IMG/VR virus record: IMGVR_UViG_3300020442_001799
Coordinates: 1 to 25,592 of that record
DNA length: 25,592 nucleotides
Origin: a virus
Direction: 5' to 3' (one strand)
Position numbers and translations under genes: made by a program
Shown: positions 1 through 7,900 of the stretch, piece after piece
Numbering within the stretch: the stretch's first letter is position 1
How the letters are laid out: each line of letters opens with the position of its first letter
The notes under the pieces: generated by a model
What the model saw: only the letters and a program-made list of their open reading frames with translations
The model's database searches: none
Told to the model about the DNA's origin: nothing

Positions 1-3000
1 TGGTCTTTGTGCGGTAGTACCTACTGGAGGAACCATCGCGCCAACACCCATCTTACCGCGAGTAACAAATCCCTTAACTGCGAATTCAGTTGGGCAAGCG
101 GTGTTGGAGTCGCCAGACATGAATTCATCAGAGGAGAATTCGTTAATTGCCTCACCGACCTGACCACCGATAGCACCCAGTCTCAATTCGGTCAAACCAG
201 ACAAGTTGAACGCGGAAGCATCCAATGTCGCACGACCTGTTAACTGGTCAACGGAGAAGAACTGACCAACTCTGAAGTTACCACCTTGGTCGGTAGATAC
301 GAAGAATACCTTACCTGGCCCGAATGTGTTGGTCTCATTACCCTGAATGATTTGAGTTTCGTCAACATCAGGATAGTTAGTTTCAGTCTTGTTACCAGTA
401 CCAACACTCAAGAAGTCGTGACCTGTCAGGCGGACCTGAGAGAATCTAGTTCTAACAGTGATGGTAGAACCTGCGCCCGTGATGTTACGGGTGTCAGGCG
501 TACCCTGACCCTTCTCTGGAGAGATTGTCAGAGTAGCACGGTTAAAGAATGTGTGTGCAAGTCCAACAGTGTCAGTGTAAGTTACCGCAGCCGAGACGTT
601 AGTAACTGTGTTAACAATGTAGAACAGGGAATCTCCACCGTAGGAAGTTGAGAATCCGATTGCGTCACCTACGAGAGGAACTTGATCGTATCCATCGATC
701 TCAAGGATTGTACCCTTCTGACCAGAGATGGAAGATGTTGCAGCAGCAACAGTGAATGAACCACCGTAAGATGCGCCTGAATCGAATTGATATGCGTATA
801 CAAGTTCACCATCAATGAATGGAGATGTACCGATTGCAACGTTACCGTTAGAAGGAGCTGCAGTCTGACCGTAGCCAGGATGATACTTGAAGTAGAACTT
901 ATCAGCAGACTTCTGGTCATTAACCAACCATGCCTGAGCACCTGAGGATTGACCAGTAAGTGTATTACCAACCGCGACAGTACCCGTAACAGTTGTTCCG
1001 AGAATAGTCATCAAGTCACCGAACAGTCTCGCTGATCTTGCAGTTTCTTCAGAGGAGAAACCAGAAGAGATAACACCGTAGTCACCGTAAGAGTTGTTAC
1101 CACCAACAGCACGAATTCTCGCACCACCACCAGAGTAGTAACCCCACTTAGCGTAGTAGGAGAAGCAGGAGACGATCTCAGCGATTGCACTCTTATCAAG
1201 GAGGAATCCAGCACCATCAGAGTTAACCTGCGTGAAGGCGTCGAAGACCATCGATTTTGCACCTTCGCTGTGGACACCACCGTCAATGAAGACTCCAACA
1301 CCACCACCACCGAAGCGGCCGAAGTCAGTTGCAGGATCAGAGAAGGTTGTACAGTCCTTAACGTAAGGAGACTTGTTGTTAATTGGGGAGTTGGGGTTCA
1401 GTGCGAAGAACACACCAGCTGCAGTTGTACCGATACCAGTTCTGAGGTTGGTATTGTCCATCTCCAGAGGAGCGTTAGGATCGTAATGGAAACCTTCCAT
1501 TCCCTTGAATGCCAGCGCCTGAATGGTAGTACCATCAGACAACTTGAACATTGTAGATCTGTTGTTTGGAGTGGTTCCATCATCAGAGAAACCAGAAGCA
1601 GGAAGAACCTGAGTACCTCTCAATGTATGTCCAACAATCGAAGTGAATGGAGGAACAATAATTGGAAGTTGCTCATAGAACTGAGACGCAGACAGTCTCA
1701 AGATAGCAGGAGTCAGGTCAGTTAACAGACCACCCTTGACATAGGTGTGATTAATTGTAGAAACACCAACGTTAACTCTGAAGGTATCAGAATCGGGAAC
1801 CTCAAGAACTTCGAAGTAGGACTTAGAAGCCTTATCAGGATAAACAGTAGTTGTAAGACCAACGAATGCAGTACCAGACTGGACGTAGAGGTAATCAGTT
1901 GCAGATTGACCAACGTTCAGGATGATAGAGTTAGCATCGGGGATACCTTGTACAGGGAACTGATACTGGCCAGGAGTATGGACAGATGGGAAGTTACCTG
2001 TGATAGTTGTATTACTGGATGCAACACCGATGTTAACAGTAATTGTTGTTGTCGAAGTTGCGGTAATAGGAATCGCAGTATCGTAATATGGGTCTGTAGA
2101 ACGAGGATAAGAGTGATCGGTAATATAACCGTCCATTGCACAACGGAAGATCAAGCTGTTATCAGCAAGTTTAATTGATGTTCCAGATGCAAGTTGGTGA
2201 GTACCGATGTCCATAACCAGTTCACCAGTAAGGTGATCATAGGTTGCAGCACCTACATCGTAAGTTACAAGTGGAGAAGTACCAACGTTTACAGTGAAAG
2301 TATTCTGAGTAATTGCAGTAACTGCCAGAGTTGAACCTCTTGCAGGGTCACTAGATCTTGGATATGTCTTGTTAGCCGAGTTACCATCCATGGCACAAGT
2401 AAATGTCATGGAGTCGTCATCAATGGTGAGTGTATCACCGATTGAAAGACCATGGTTACCAACGGTGAATACGATTTCACCAGAGTTCGCAGTATAAGAT
2501 GCGTTAGTTGGTGTTAACTCTGAACCATTGAGAGATCCACTAGTGATGTTGATTGCACCAGAGTTAGCAGCGATAAAGGTGTGAGCGTAGTTACCACCTG
2601 TCTTAACTGCACCAGATGTTGCAGACTGGAATGTGTGAGCAAATCTTGCGTCTCCAGTATATTGAACCTGAAGATTTCTGATTCTAACAGTAGCACCGAT
2701 TCCAATTTCAGGAGCAGCACCAAGTCCAATAGCAGTAATTGTTGCAAGACCAACAGTCTTGTTGTACTGCATACCCAGTACGCTAAAGACATTACCACCA
2801 GAGAGACATTCGAATTCAACACCCTCTAACTGAACGAACGTACCAGTGTTTTGCAGTCCATGACCAGGAGCTGTAATGGTTGCAACACCAGTTGCGGCAG
2901 TGTAGTTGAATCCTGTAATAGGTGTTTGAGGACGAGCAGCGGCACAAGCCTTCTTAATCGTCTTAAACGCCAAGTTAGGTGCAAGACCGTTGTTAAGGTC

Positions 3001-4035
3001 ATGTCCAGACTCAGAGTCAACATAGTAAACTCGGGTTTGAGCACCAACGATCTCGTATCCAGGCATTCCGTTGTCCTGAACAGCAAGAGCATATCCAGTA
3101 GAACCAATACCAATTCTGAAAGGACCAGAGTTATATGTAAGAATATCACCCTTACTTACCAGAACAGCAGAGCTGTCTCCAGCAGCAAGTGTTTCCCAAT
3201 AAGTACCGAGACCAGCGGTAGGAGTAACACCTTGGAAAGAGTTACCAACAGAGACATAAGAGTTGGAACCGTATCTTACGACATGGCCAGGATGGTATGC
3301 GAAAGATGTAGAGAAGTTACCAACGAAATTGAAACCTTTAACAAGAAGGTCCCAAACAGAGTTACCGATACCAACACCCTGCGTATTACCTGCAGAAAGT
3401 GGAGCGATGTTAGTAGTAATTCCTAATTTGTGGCGGAAAATGTCACCACCGTACTGTACAAGTTGTCCTCTGTAATAAGTTCCTGTTGCATAAGTGATAG
3501 CAGCACCTGCGATACCATCAGCAAGTACCTGCCATTTCTTACCAGAAACGTCAGTACCGATAGCGACGTTCTCTGGAGGAGAGAATCCTGCAAGAGAAGT
3601 AGTTAACGCAACATAGGATGAACCTTGATAGTTAACAACGTCACCTGATTGATACTCGTTATTAATGCTCCATTCGCCTTCGGCTTTGAAACCTGCAATA
3701 TATTCCGTGACTTTACTTAAGTCAATAAATGTTCCTACTGATTCGTGCGCCGTAGTAACTCTATACTGAACGTTGCCGAATTTAACGACATCATTAACTT
3801 TGTAGTAAACGCCAGCTGTCCAATCGCCTTTCGAGGAGATTCCTTCGATATGCACGTTCCACTTTGAGAGATCCGTAGCATAGAAGTCTGCGGTACTCGC
3901 TGTAGAAGTGTGGTTGGCGACAGCAACGTAAGAGTTACCACCAAACTTGATGAGGTCATCAATCAGGTAGGATTTGGATGGCTGCCATTCGCCAGTCCAG
4001 TTGAATTTTACTCTTCCAAGTCTAAACTCAGCCAT
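1..4035 (-). CDS. Beta-helix tail fibre/spike protein with five N-terminal sugar-binding-like modules (3' end beyond window)
   Basis: One frame stays open from ATG at 4035 to the left edge (1345 codons, no stop), so the C-terminus is missing. AGGAGAG lies at 4039-4045, close before the ATG. Residues about 11-267 hold five modules resembling chitin-binding (CBM5/12-type) domains, each with a pattern like W...Y..GD.V.Y.G..Y.A (e.g. SGDVVNYQGSSYVALTT). YYVDSESGHDLNNGLAP (about 337-353) followed by AFKTIKKAC is the usual opening of a pectate-lyase-like beta-helix, which resumes at about 786 with LPIIVPPFTSIVGHTLRGT and a Gly-rich stretch to about 980. Between them sits a block with two ~85-residue YPR repeats. 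Residues 1239-1345 (GPGKVFFVSTDQGGNF, LRLGAIGGQVGEAINEFSSD) look like a conserved cyanophage C-terminal domain. The likely role is an adhesin touching host surface sugar. Beta-helix fold and virion location are inferred from motifs. Confidence 0.88.
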   Translation of the reverse strand, partial: MAEFRLGRVKFNWTGEWQPSKSYLIDDLIKFGGNSYVAVANHTSTASTADFYATDLSKWNVHIEGISSKGDWTAGVYYKVNDVVKFGNVQYRVTTAHESVGTFIDLSKVTEYIAGFKAEGEWSINNEYQSGDVVNYQGSSYVALTTSLAGFSPPENVAIGTDVSGKKWQVLADGIAGAAITYATGTYYRGQLVQYGGDIFRHKLGITTNIAPLSAGNTQGVGIGNSVWDLLVKGFNFVGNFSTSFAYHPGHVVRYGSNSYVSVGNSFQGVTPTAGLGTYWETLAAGDSSAVLVSKGDILTYNSGPFRIGIGSTGYALAVQDNGMPGYEIVGAQTRVYYVDSESGHDLNNGLAPNLAFKTIKKACAAARPQTPITGFNYTAATGVATITAPGHGLQNTGTFVQLEGVEFECLSGGNVFSVLGMQYNKTVGLATITAIGLGAAPEIGIGATVRIRNLQVQYTGDARFAHTFQSATSGAVKTGGNYAHTFIAANSGAINITSGSLNGSELTPTNASYTANSGEIVFTVGNHGLSIGDTLTIDDDSMTFTCAMDGNSANKTYPRSSDPARGSTLAVTAITQNTFTVNVGTSPLVTYDVGAATYDHLTGELVMDIGTHQLASGTSIKLADNSLIFRCAMDGYITDHSYPRSTDPYYDTAIPITATSTTTITVNIGVASSNTTITGNFPSVHTPGQYQFPVQGIPDANSIILNVGQSATDYLYVQSGTAFVGLTTTVYPDKASKSYFEVLEVPDSDTFRVNVGVSTINHTYVKGGLLTDLTPAILRLSASQFYEQLPIIVPPFTSIVGHTLRGTQVLPASGFSDDGTTPNNRSTMFKLSDGTTIQALAFKGMEGFHYDPNAPLEMDNTNLRTGIGTTAAGVFFALNPNSPINNKSPYVKDCTTFSDPATDFGRFGGGGVGVFIDGGVHSEGAKSMVFDAFTQVNSDGAGFLLDKSAIAEIVSCFSYYAKWGYYSGGGARIRAVGGNNSYGDYGVISSGFSSEETARSARLFGDLMTILGTTVTGTVAVGNTLTGQSSGAQAWLVNDQKSADKFYFKYHPGYGQTAAPSNGNVAIGTSPFIDGELVYAYQFDSGASYGGSFTVAAATSSISGQKGTILEIDGYDQVPLVGDAIGFSTSYGGDSLFYIVNTVTNVSAAVTYTDTVGLAHTFFNRATLTISPEKGQGTPDTRNITGAGSTITVRTRFSQVRLTGHDFLSVGTGNKTETNYPDVDETQIIQGNETNTFGPGKVFFVSTDQGGNFRVGQFFSVDQLTGRATLDASAFNLSGLTELRLGAIGGQVGEAINEFSSDEFMSGDSNTACPTEFAVKGFVTRGKMGVGAMVPPVGTTAQRP
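2010..2520 (-). repeat. Two YPR repeat units (~85 residues each) inside the beta-helix protein
   Basis: The cores are TCAMDGNSANKTYPRSSDPA (cysteine codon near 2397) and FRCAMDGYITDHSYPRSTDP (cysteine codon near 2142). The two cysteines are 85 residues apart, the same period as the array at the right end of the window. Each unit also carries a leading G.GH(G/Q)L-type turn and a trailing T.NVG-type strand. Boundaries are approximate. Confidence 0.75.
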
Positions 4036-4053
4036 TGTCTCTCCTGGTAATTA

Positions 4054-4458
4054 TTATTTGGGTCCGATAGAGTTGTAATCATAATCTGGTCCGTTGAACC
4101 TAATGACGAAAAAACCGTCGTCATCTATGTAATAATATAAGTTTCTTCGATCGAAACGGATCTGTTGGTATTTATCATTCGGATCATCTAACGTTTTTTT
4201 AACGGTAGCGATATCTCCACGGATGACTGATGTTTTACCAACACCAACATCATAAGTTCCGTAGTCAACACCATCACCGAATTCTGGAATTGCGGTTCCA
4301 TTTGTACGATAGAATTCACCTAATTCAGTAGAAGCAGCACTAACCTTTGAGAAATACAGCATATTTTCTGCATCTCTTCTCAGAGCATAAACGAAAAAAC
4401 CAGAGGATTCTGATGGTAAAAACTCACCAGAAATTGAATTAGATAGGGTTAATGCCAT
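4054..4458 (-). CDS. Small conserved T4-like cyanophage structural protein, function unknown (134 aa)
   Basis: The start at 4458 is supported by GAGGAAG at 4465-4471, six bases upstream; this site lies over the end of the preceding gene, so the two are probably translated together. The protein begins MALTLSNSISGEF and ends with an aromatic, acidic stretch (NLYYYIDDDGFFVIRFNG), with no membrane segment or signal peptide. It resembles small hypothetical proteins I recall beside tail-fibre genes in T4-like cyanophages, but I cannot name a domain. Its place between the Mtd-N-like protein and the beta-helix fibre, 18 bases before the latter, suggests a fibre adaptor or assembly factor; this is position-based inference. 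Sampled G+C is about 35% (4141-4200), lower than both large neighbours. Confidence 0.82.
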   Translation of the reverse strand: MALTLSNSISGEFLPSESSGFFVYALRRDAENMLYFSKVSAASTELGEFYRTNGTAIPEFGDGVDYGTYDVGVGKTSVIRGDIATVKKTLDDPNDKYQQIRFDRRNLYYYIDDDGFFVIRFNGPDYDYNSIGPK

Positions 4459-4460
4459 GT

Positions 4461-4919
4461 TTAACTTCCTCTATTGTTGAAGATTTTCCAAAGTGATCCA
4501 GTCCAGATCAAACTTACCGATGCACCAGAAACATCCAAAATCAATGGAGATGTTTCTCTCACTAGATGACCATTCTCAAATTCGTGAATCGAGGTCAACG
4601 AAACTGGATTAATACTCCAAAAGTTAGTGAAATCTTCTACCCATACCCAGTCACCAACCGCACGAGGGGTTGGCATCGCCAAAGAATATCCACCAGGAGC
4701 ATTTTTTGAATCAACCGTATACTTTTGGTTAGTCGTCATAGAATAAGGACCATCGACGAACGTCCATCTGGACTTCGCCAATTCAAAACCACCTGGAGTT
4801 ACACCGTCGTGAACAACAGCAACGTTTTTGTCTGTGTCAACAGTTACTTCTGCAAGGGCACCAGTGAAGTTAAAGTGTTCAGCTGTTGTGCCTTTTCTTA
4901 GTTGTACCTGTTTTGTCAT
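4461..4919 (-). CDS. Tail protein with Mtd-type (major tropism determinant) N-terminal domain (152 aa)
   Basis: Residues 1-47 (VQLRKGTTAEHFNFTGALAE, then VTVDTDKNVAVVHDGVTPGG) match the pattern of the Mtd N-terminal domain, found at the start of many phage fibre and receptor-binding proteins, where it helps trimerisation or attachment. The remainder resembles a short beta-rich tail domain in which YTVDSKN..GGYSLAMPTPRAVGD is followed by ILDVSGASVSLIWTGSLWKI. There is no C-type lectin domain, so it is not a full Mtd. A late promoter box at 4956-4963 sits about 37 bases upstream, so this gene probably starts the last transcription unit with the 134-residue gene and the beta-helix fibre. The Shine-Dalgarno sequence is weak (GAG in GAGATTTGAATC before the ATG). 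A small fibre or fibre-tip subunit is likely. Confidence 0.87.
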   Translation of the reverse strand: MTKQVQLRKGTTAEHFNFTGALAEVTVDTDKNVAVVHDGVTPGGFELAKSRWTFVDGPYSMTTNQKYTVDSKNAPGGYSLAMPTPRAVGDWVWVEDFTNFWSINPVSLTSIHEFENGHLVRETSPLILDVSGASVSLIWTGSLWKIFNNRGS

Positions 4920-4955
4920 GATTCAAATCTCATGAAACGGACTTTGCTTCTGTTT

Positions 4956-4963
4956 TATTTATA
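4956..4963 (-). promoter_or_regulatory. T4-type late promoter box TATAAATA
   Basis: The minus strand reads TATAAATA in the 62-base gap between the 1493-residue gene and the Mtd-N-like gene. T4-like late promoters use this box about 10 bases before the transcription start, so a start near 4949 and a ~30-base leader to the ATG at 4919 would follow. Confidence 0.78.
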
Positions 4964-4981
4964 CTTTTAAAAATAATTGAA

Positions 4982-7900
4982 TTAAATGATGACAACGAAT
5001 GTACGACCTTCCTCGAATTGAACACGTTCGATGATTGTTGGTGTGATCGATTTGATCGTGATATTTCCGATTCCAACATAAGTCGATCTTGCATATGCCT
5101 CGTCGAGAGATCCAATGCCGAACAGGGATCCTGTCGCGTTGAATGGTGGGAATACGCGGCGGAACCCAGTACCACCTCCAATTTTGAAGAGTCCAGAACC
5201 ATCTGGAGATGGAGTGTAATCGACAAATGGATGTACGAGAGGAGTATTGGAGAATGTAAATCCACCAGATGTGCCAGGATCTTTGTCGTCTCCATAGTAT
5301 CCAAAGACTTGGATTGGTTTTGTAATACCAACACCAGAGATTGTGGTGATACCAGATGTGCCTGGATCTTTGTCGTCTCCGTAGTATCCAAATACTTGAA
5401 TTGGTTTTTCTTCCGCATCTCCAAGAATCTTGAAGAGCATTGTTTCTTCGCCAGCACCCGAAGTAAACGATACGTCTGCGGAACCAGAAATCGTTGCAGT
5501 ACCACCAATAATGATTGCGGTGATTCTGTAAACTGTTGTGGATTCTCCAGTAAATTCGAACAGACCAGAACCGTCTGGAGCTGGAGTGTAATCGATCTGT
5601 GGATGTGTAAGTTCTCCAACAATCGAAATTGTTCCTGAAGTGCCTGGATCTCTGTCGTCTCCATAGTATCCAAATACTTGAATCTGTCTGTTTTCGGATT
5701 CTCCTCCAACGTTGACAAGAACTGCGAACGTGGAAATAACAGGTGTGATAGATTCCGCACCACTGGCGAAGGCGAAGAGAGAACCACCACCAACTTCGGA
5801 GAATGTATTTCTTTCTTCCGCAATACCAGAAACATGAAGTGTTCCAGATGCAACGTATTTACGTTGACGGAATGCGTCTGCGTCTCCAGATACTGTAAGT
5901 GTCGCTGTATTTTCTGGAGTTTGTGCGGAGTATGCCTCTGCAGCACCGTATGGACCAGATATGAATAATGTACCTGCTCCAATTGGACGAACCAGAGTGC
6001 TTTCTGCAGCTCCACCGATTGTGTAGAGAGAACCAGAACCATCGAATGCATTGGTTTTTCTGAAGTCCAGAGATCCAGAGAATGTTCCAATGCCAACTCC
6101 GACTGGAGCCTGAGTAATTTCGCGATAAAGAGTTTTGTCTTTCTCTGTAGAGATCGTAATCGAACCAGATGTGCCTGGATCTCTGTCGTCTCCATAGTAT
6201 CCAAAGACACTGATTGGTCTGTTTGGTGCAGAACCAACGAAGTTGAAGAGAACAGGACCTGCAATAATTGGAGCAGGAATGAAACGTTCCTTCGCACCAA
6301 ATTCAACACCATTAAGATCACCAATTCCAGTGTCATCATCAATAACACCGTTGCCTTCAGTACCAATACCAAGAATGTAGATAGTACCATCGGTAAGAAT
6401 TGGTGCGTTAGTACGACCGATTGCCTTACCATCGATGAAGATAGTACCAGATGCAGGATACCTAGGAATAAATCTGGAGGTAACAATGCCTGGACCTGTT
6501 CCGTCTTCGTTGAGTCCACCACCATTGGATAATGTAACTCCAGTCTCGATACCGATATTTCTGTCGATACCGTAATGTGGAGTGTAATCGATATCTGGGT
6601 GAACCAGTTCTCCAGACAATCTGAGAGTTGCTTTGTCTGCAACCTCGGCGAATGTTGCACTGAATGGATCGACACTTCCGTATGGAGTGAAGAGAGAAGT
6701 TCCTTCTGGAGGATTCGAGATAAGCTTCTCGGAACCAATACCAACCAGACTGATAGTACCAGATCCAACTTCTTCGAATCTGACTCTTTCGACCATCTCT
6801 CCAGAGAAGGATGCCGTACCAATACCGACATCGACCTTGGTGAGATTCTCTGTTCCAAAGCCACTTGTAAGAATTGTAACAGTTCTTTCTGGAGACTGCC
6901 AGACAACTGCTTCGTCGCCCGATCCAGAAAGTGGCAGAAGAGGAACATCTGCACGTTCGAATATGGTAATCGACTCTTGAGCGCTGGAAATATCGAAGAG
7001 AACTGAACCTTCTCCATCGTAAGATGGAATCCACTGAGTCTTCGCACGAGGAACTGCGTCGATAACACCAACCGCAGTACCAGAAGTAAGTGGGAATATT
7101 GGGGCTCTTTCGGAATCTTCGTTGAGCCAACCATAATCAAAGTAACCTCTGTCAATATTATCCTGATGGACAAATCCAGTATTAGATGGCCATTCATATT
7201 GGTCATATGGAGGTCCACCAACAACAGAAGATCCAAGTTCACCCCAATCTTCACTGACAACGTTGTAACTGAAGTTACCAACTTCATTAGTATTATCGAA
7301 CGATGGAAGTGATGTACTTCCAACACTGACATCGAATCCACGACTGACGTTGAGGTTGCTGATTTCTCCCCAAGTCTCGTTGCCCTGACCATAAAGAATA
7401 GAAGATTCGTTGTAAGAATCTGTCTGTCTTTCATCACTAGAACCAGTAATTCCGAAGAGACCAACAGTATCACCGACATCAATAATTCTAAGATAAGTCT
7501 GACCTTCTTCTCTACCCTGTCTAAGAGTAATGAGACCACTACCTCTGAAGTGTGGAACGTACCTAGAGACAGAAGAACCAGTGATGAACTTGACAGCGGC
7601 AGTGTCAGATGTCTTAGTGACAGATTCACTAAGACCACCGATTGTGAAGAGACTACCAGAACCAATCTCGGTTGCAGGAGTAATAGACTCATTACCACTA
7701 CCACTAATGGTAATTTCACCCTCAAGACCGAATACTGTATGTTGTGGTGCCTGACTGAACCAGTTGTAACCAAAGATATTGATTCCAGCCTTGTAGGTGG
7801 CAATACCAGTAATACCAGAAGATTCGTAATCGTATGCTCTTGGAGCATCTGCAAAGTCGGATAGGAAGAATGTTCCGATACCGTTGTAAGAAGTTCTGGC

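Noticed and set aside
2851-3426. 191-codon plus-strand open frame
   Set aside because: It is antisense to the beta-helix fibre gene, with shadow composition and no supporting motif or ribosome site.
1-4035. A frameshifted or broken fibre gene, since no annotated-looking start-to-stop frame covers this stretch
   Set aside because: Reading the minus strand line by line gives one uninterrupted frame from 4035 to the edge; it lacks a stop only because the window ends.
4461-4919. Diversity-generating retroelement target
   Set aside because: No C-type lectin fold, no adenine-rich template repeat and no reverse transcriptase is visible in the window; only the Mtd-type N-terminus is present.
5018-5638. 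206-codon plus-strand open frame
   Set aside because: It runs antisense to the repeat gene, is rich in Cys, Arg, Ser and Asn as reverse-strand shadows are here, and repeats only because the sense gene repeats.
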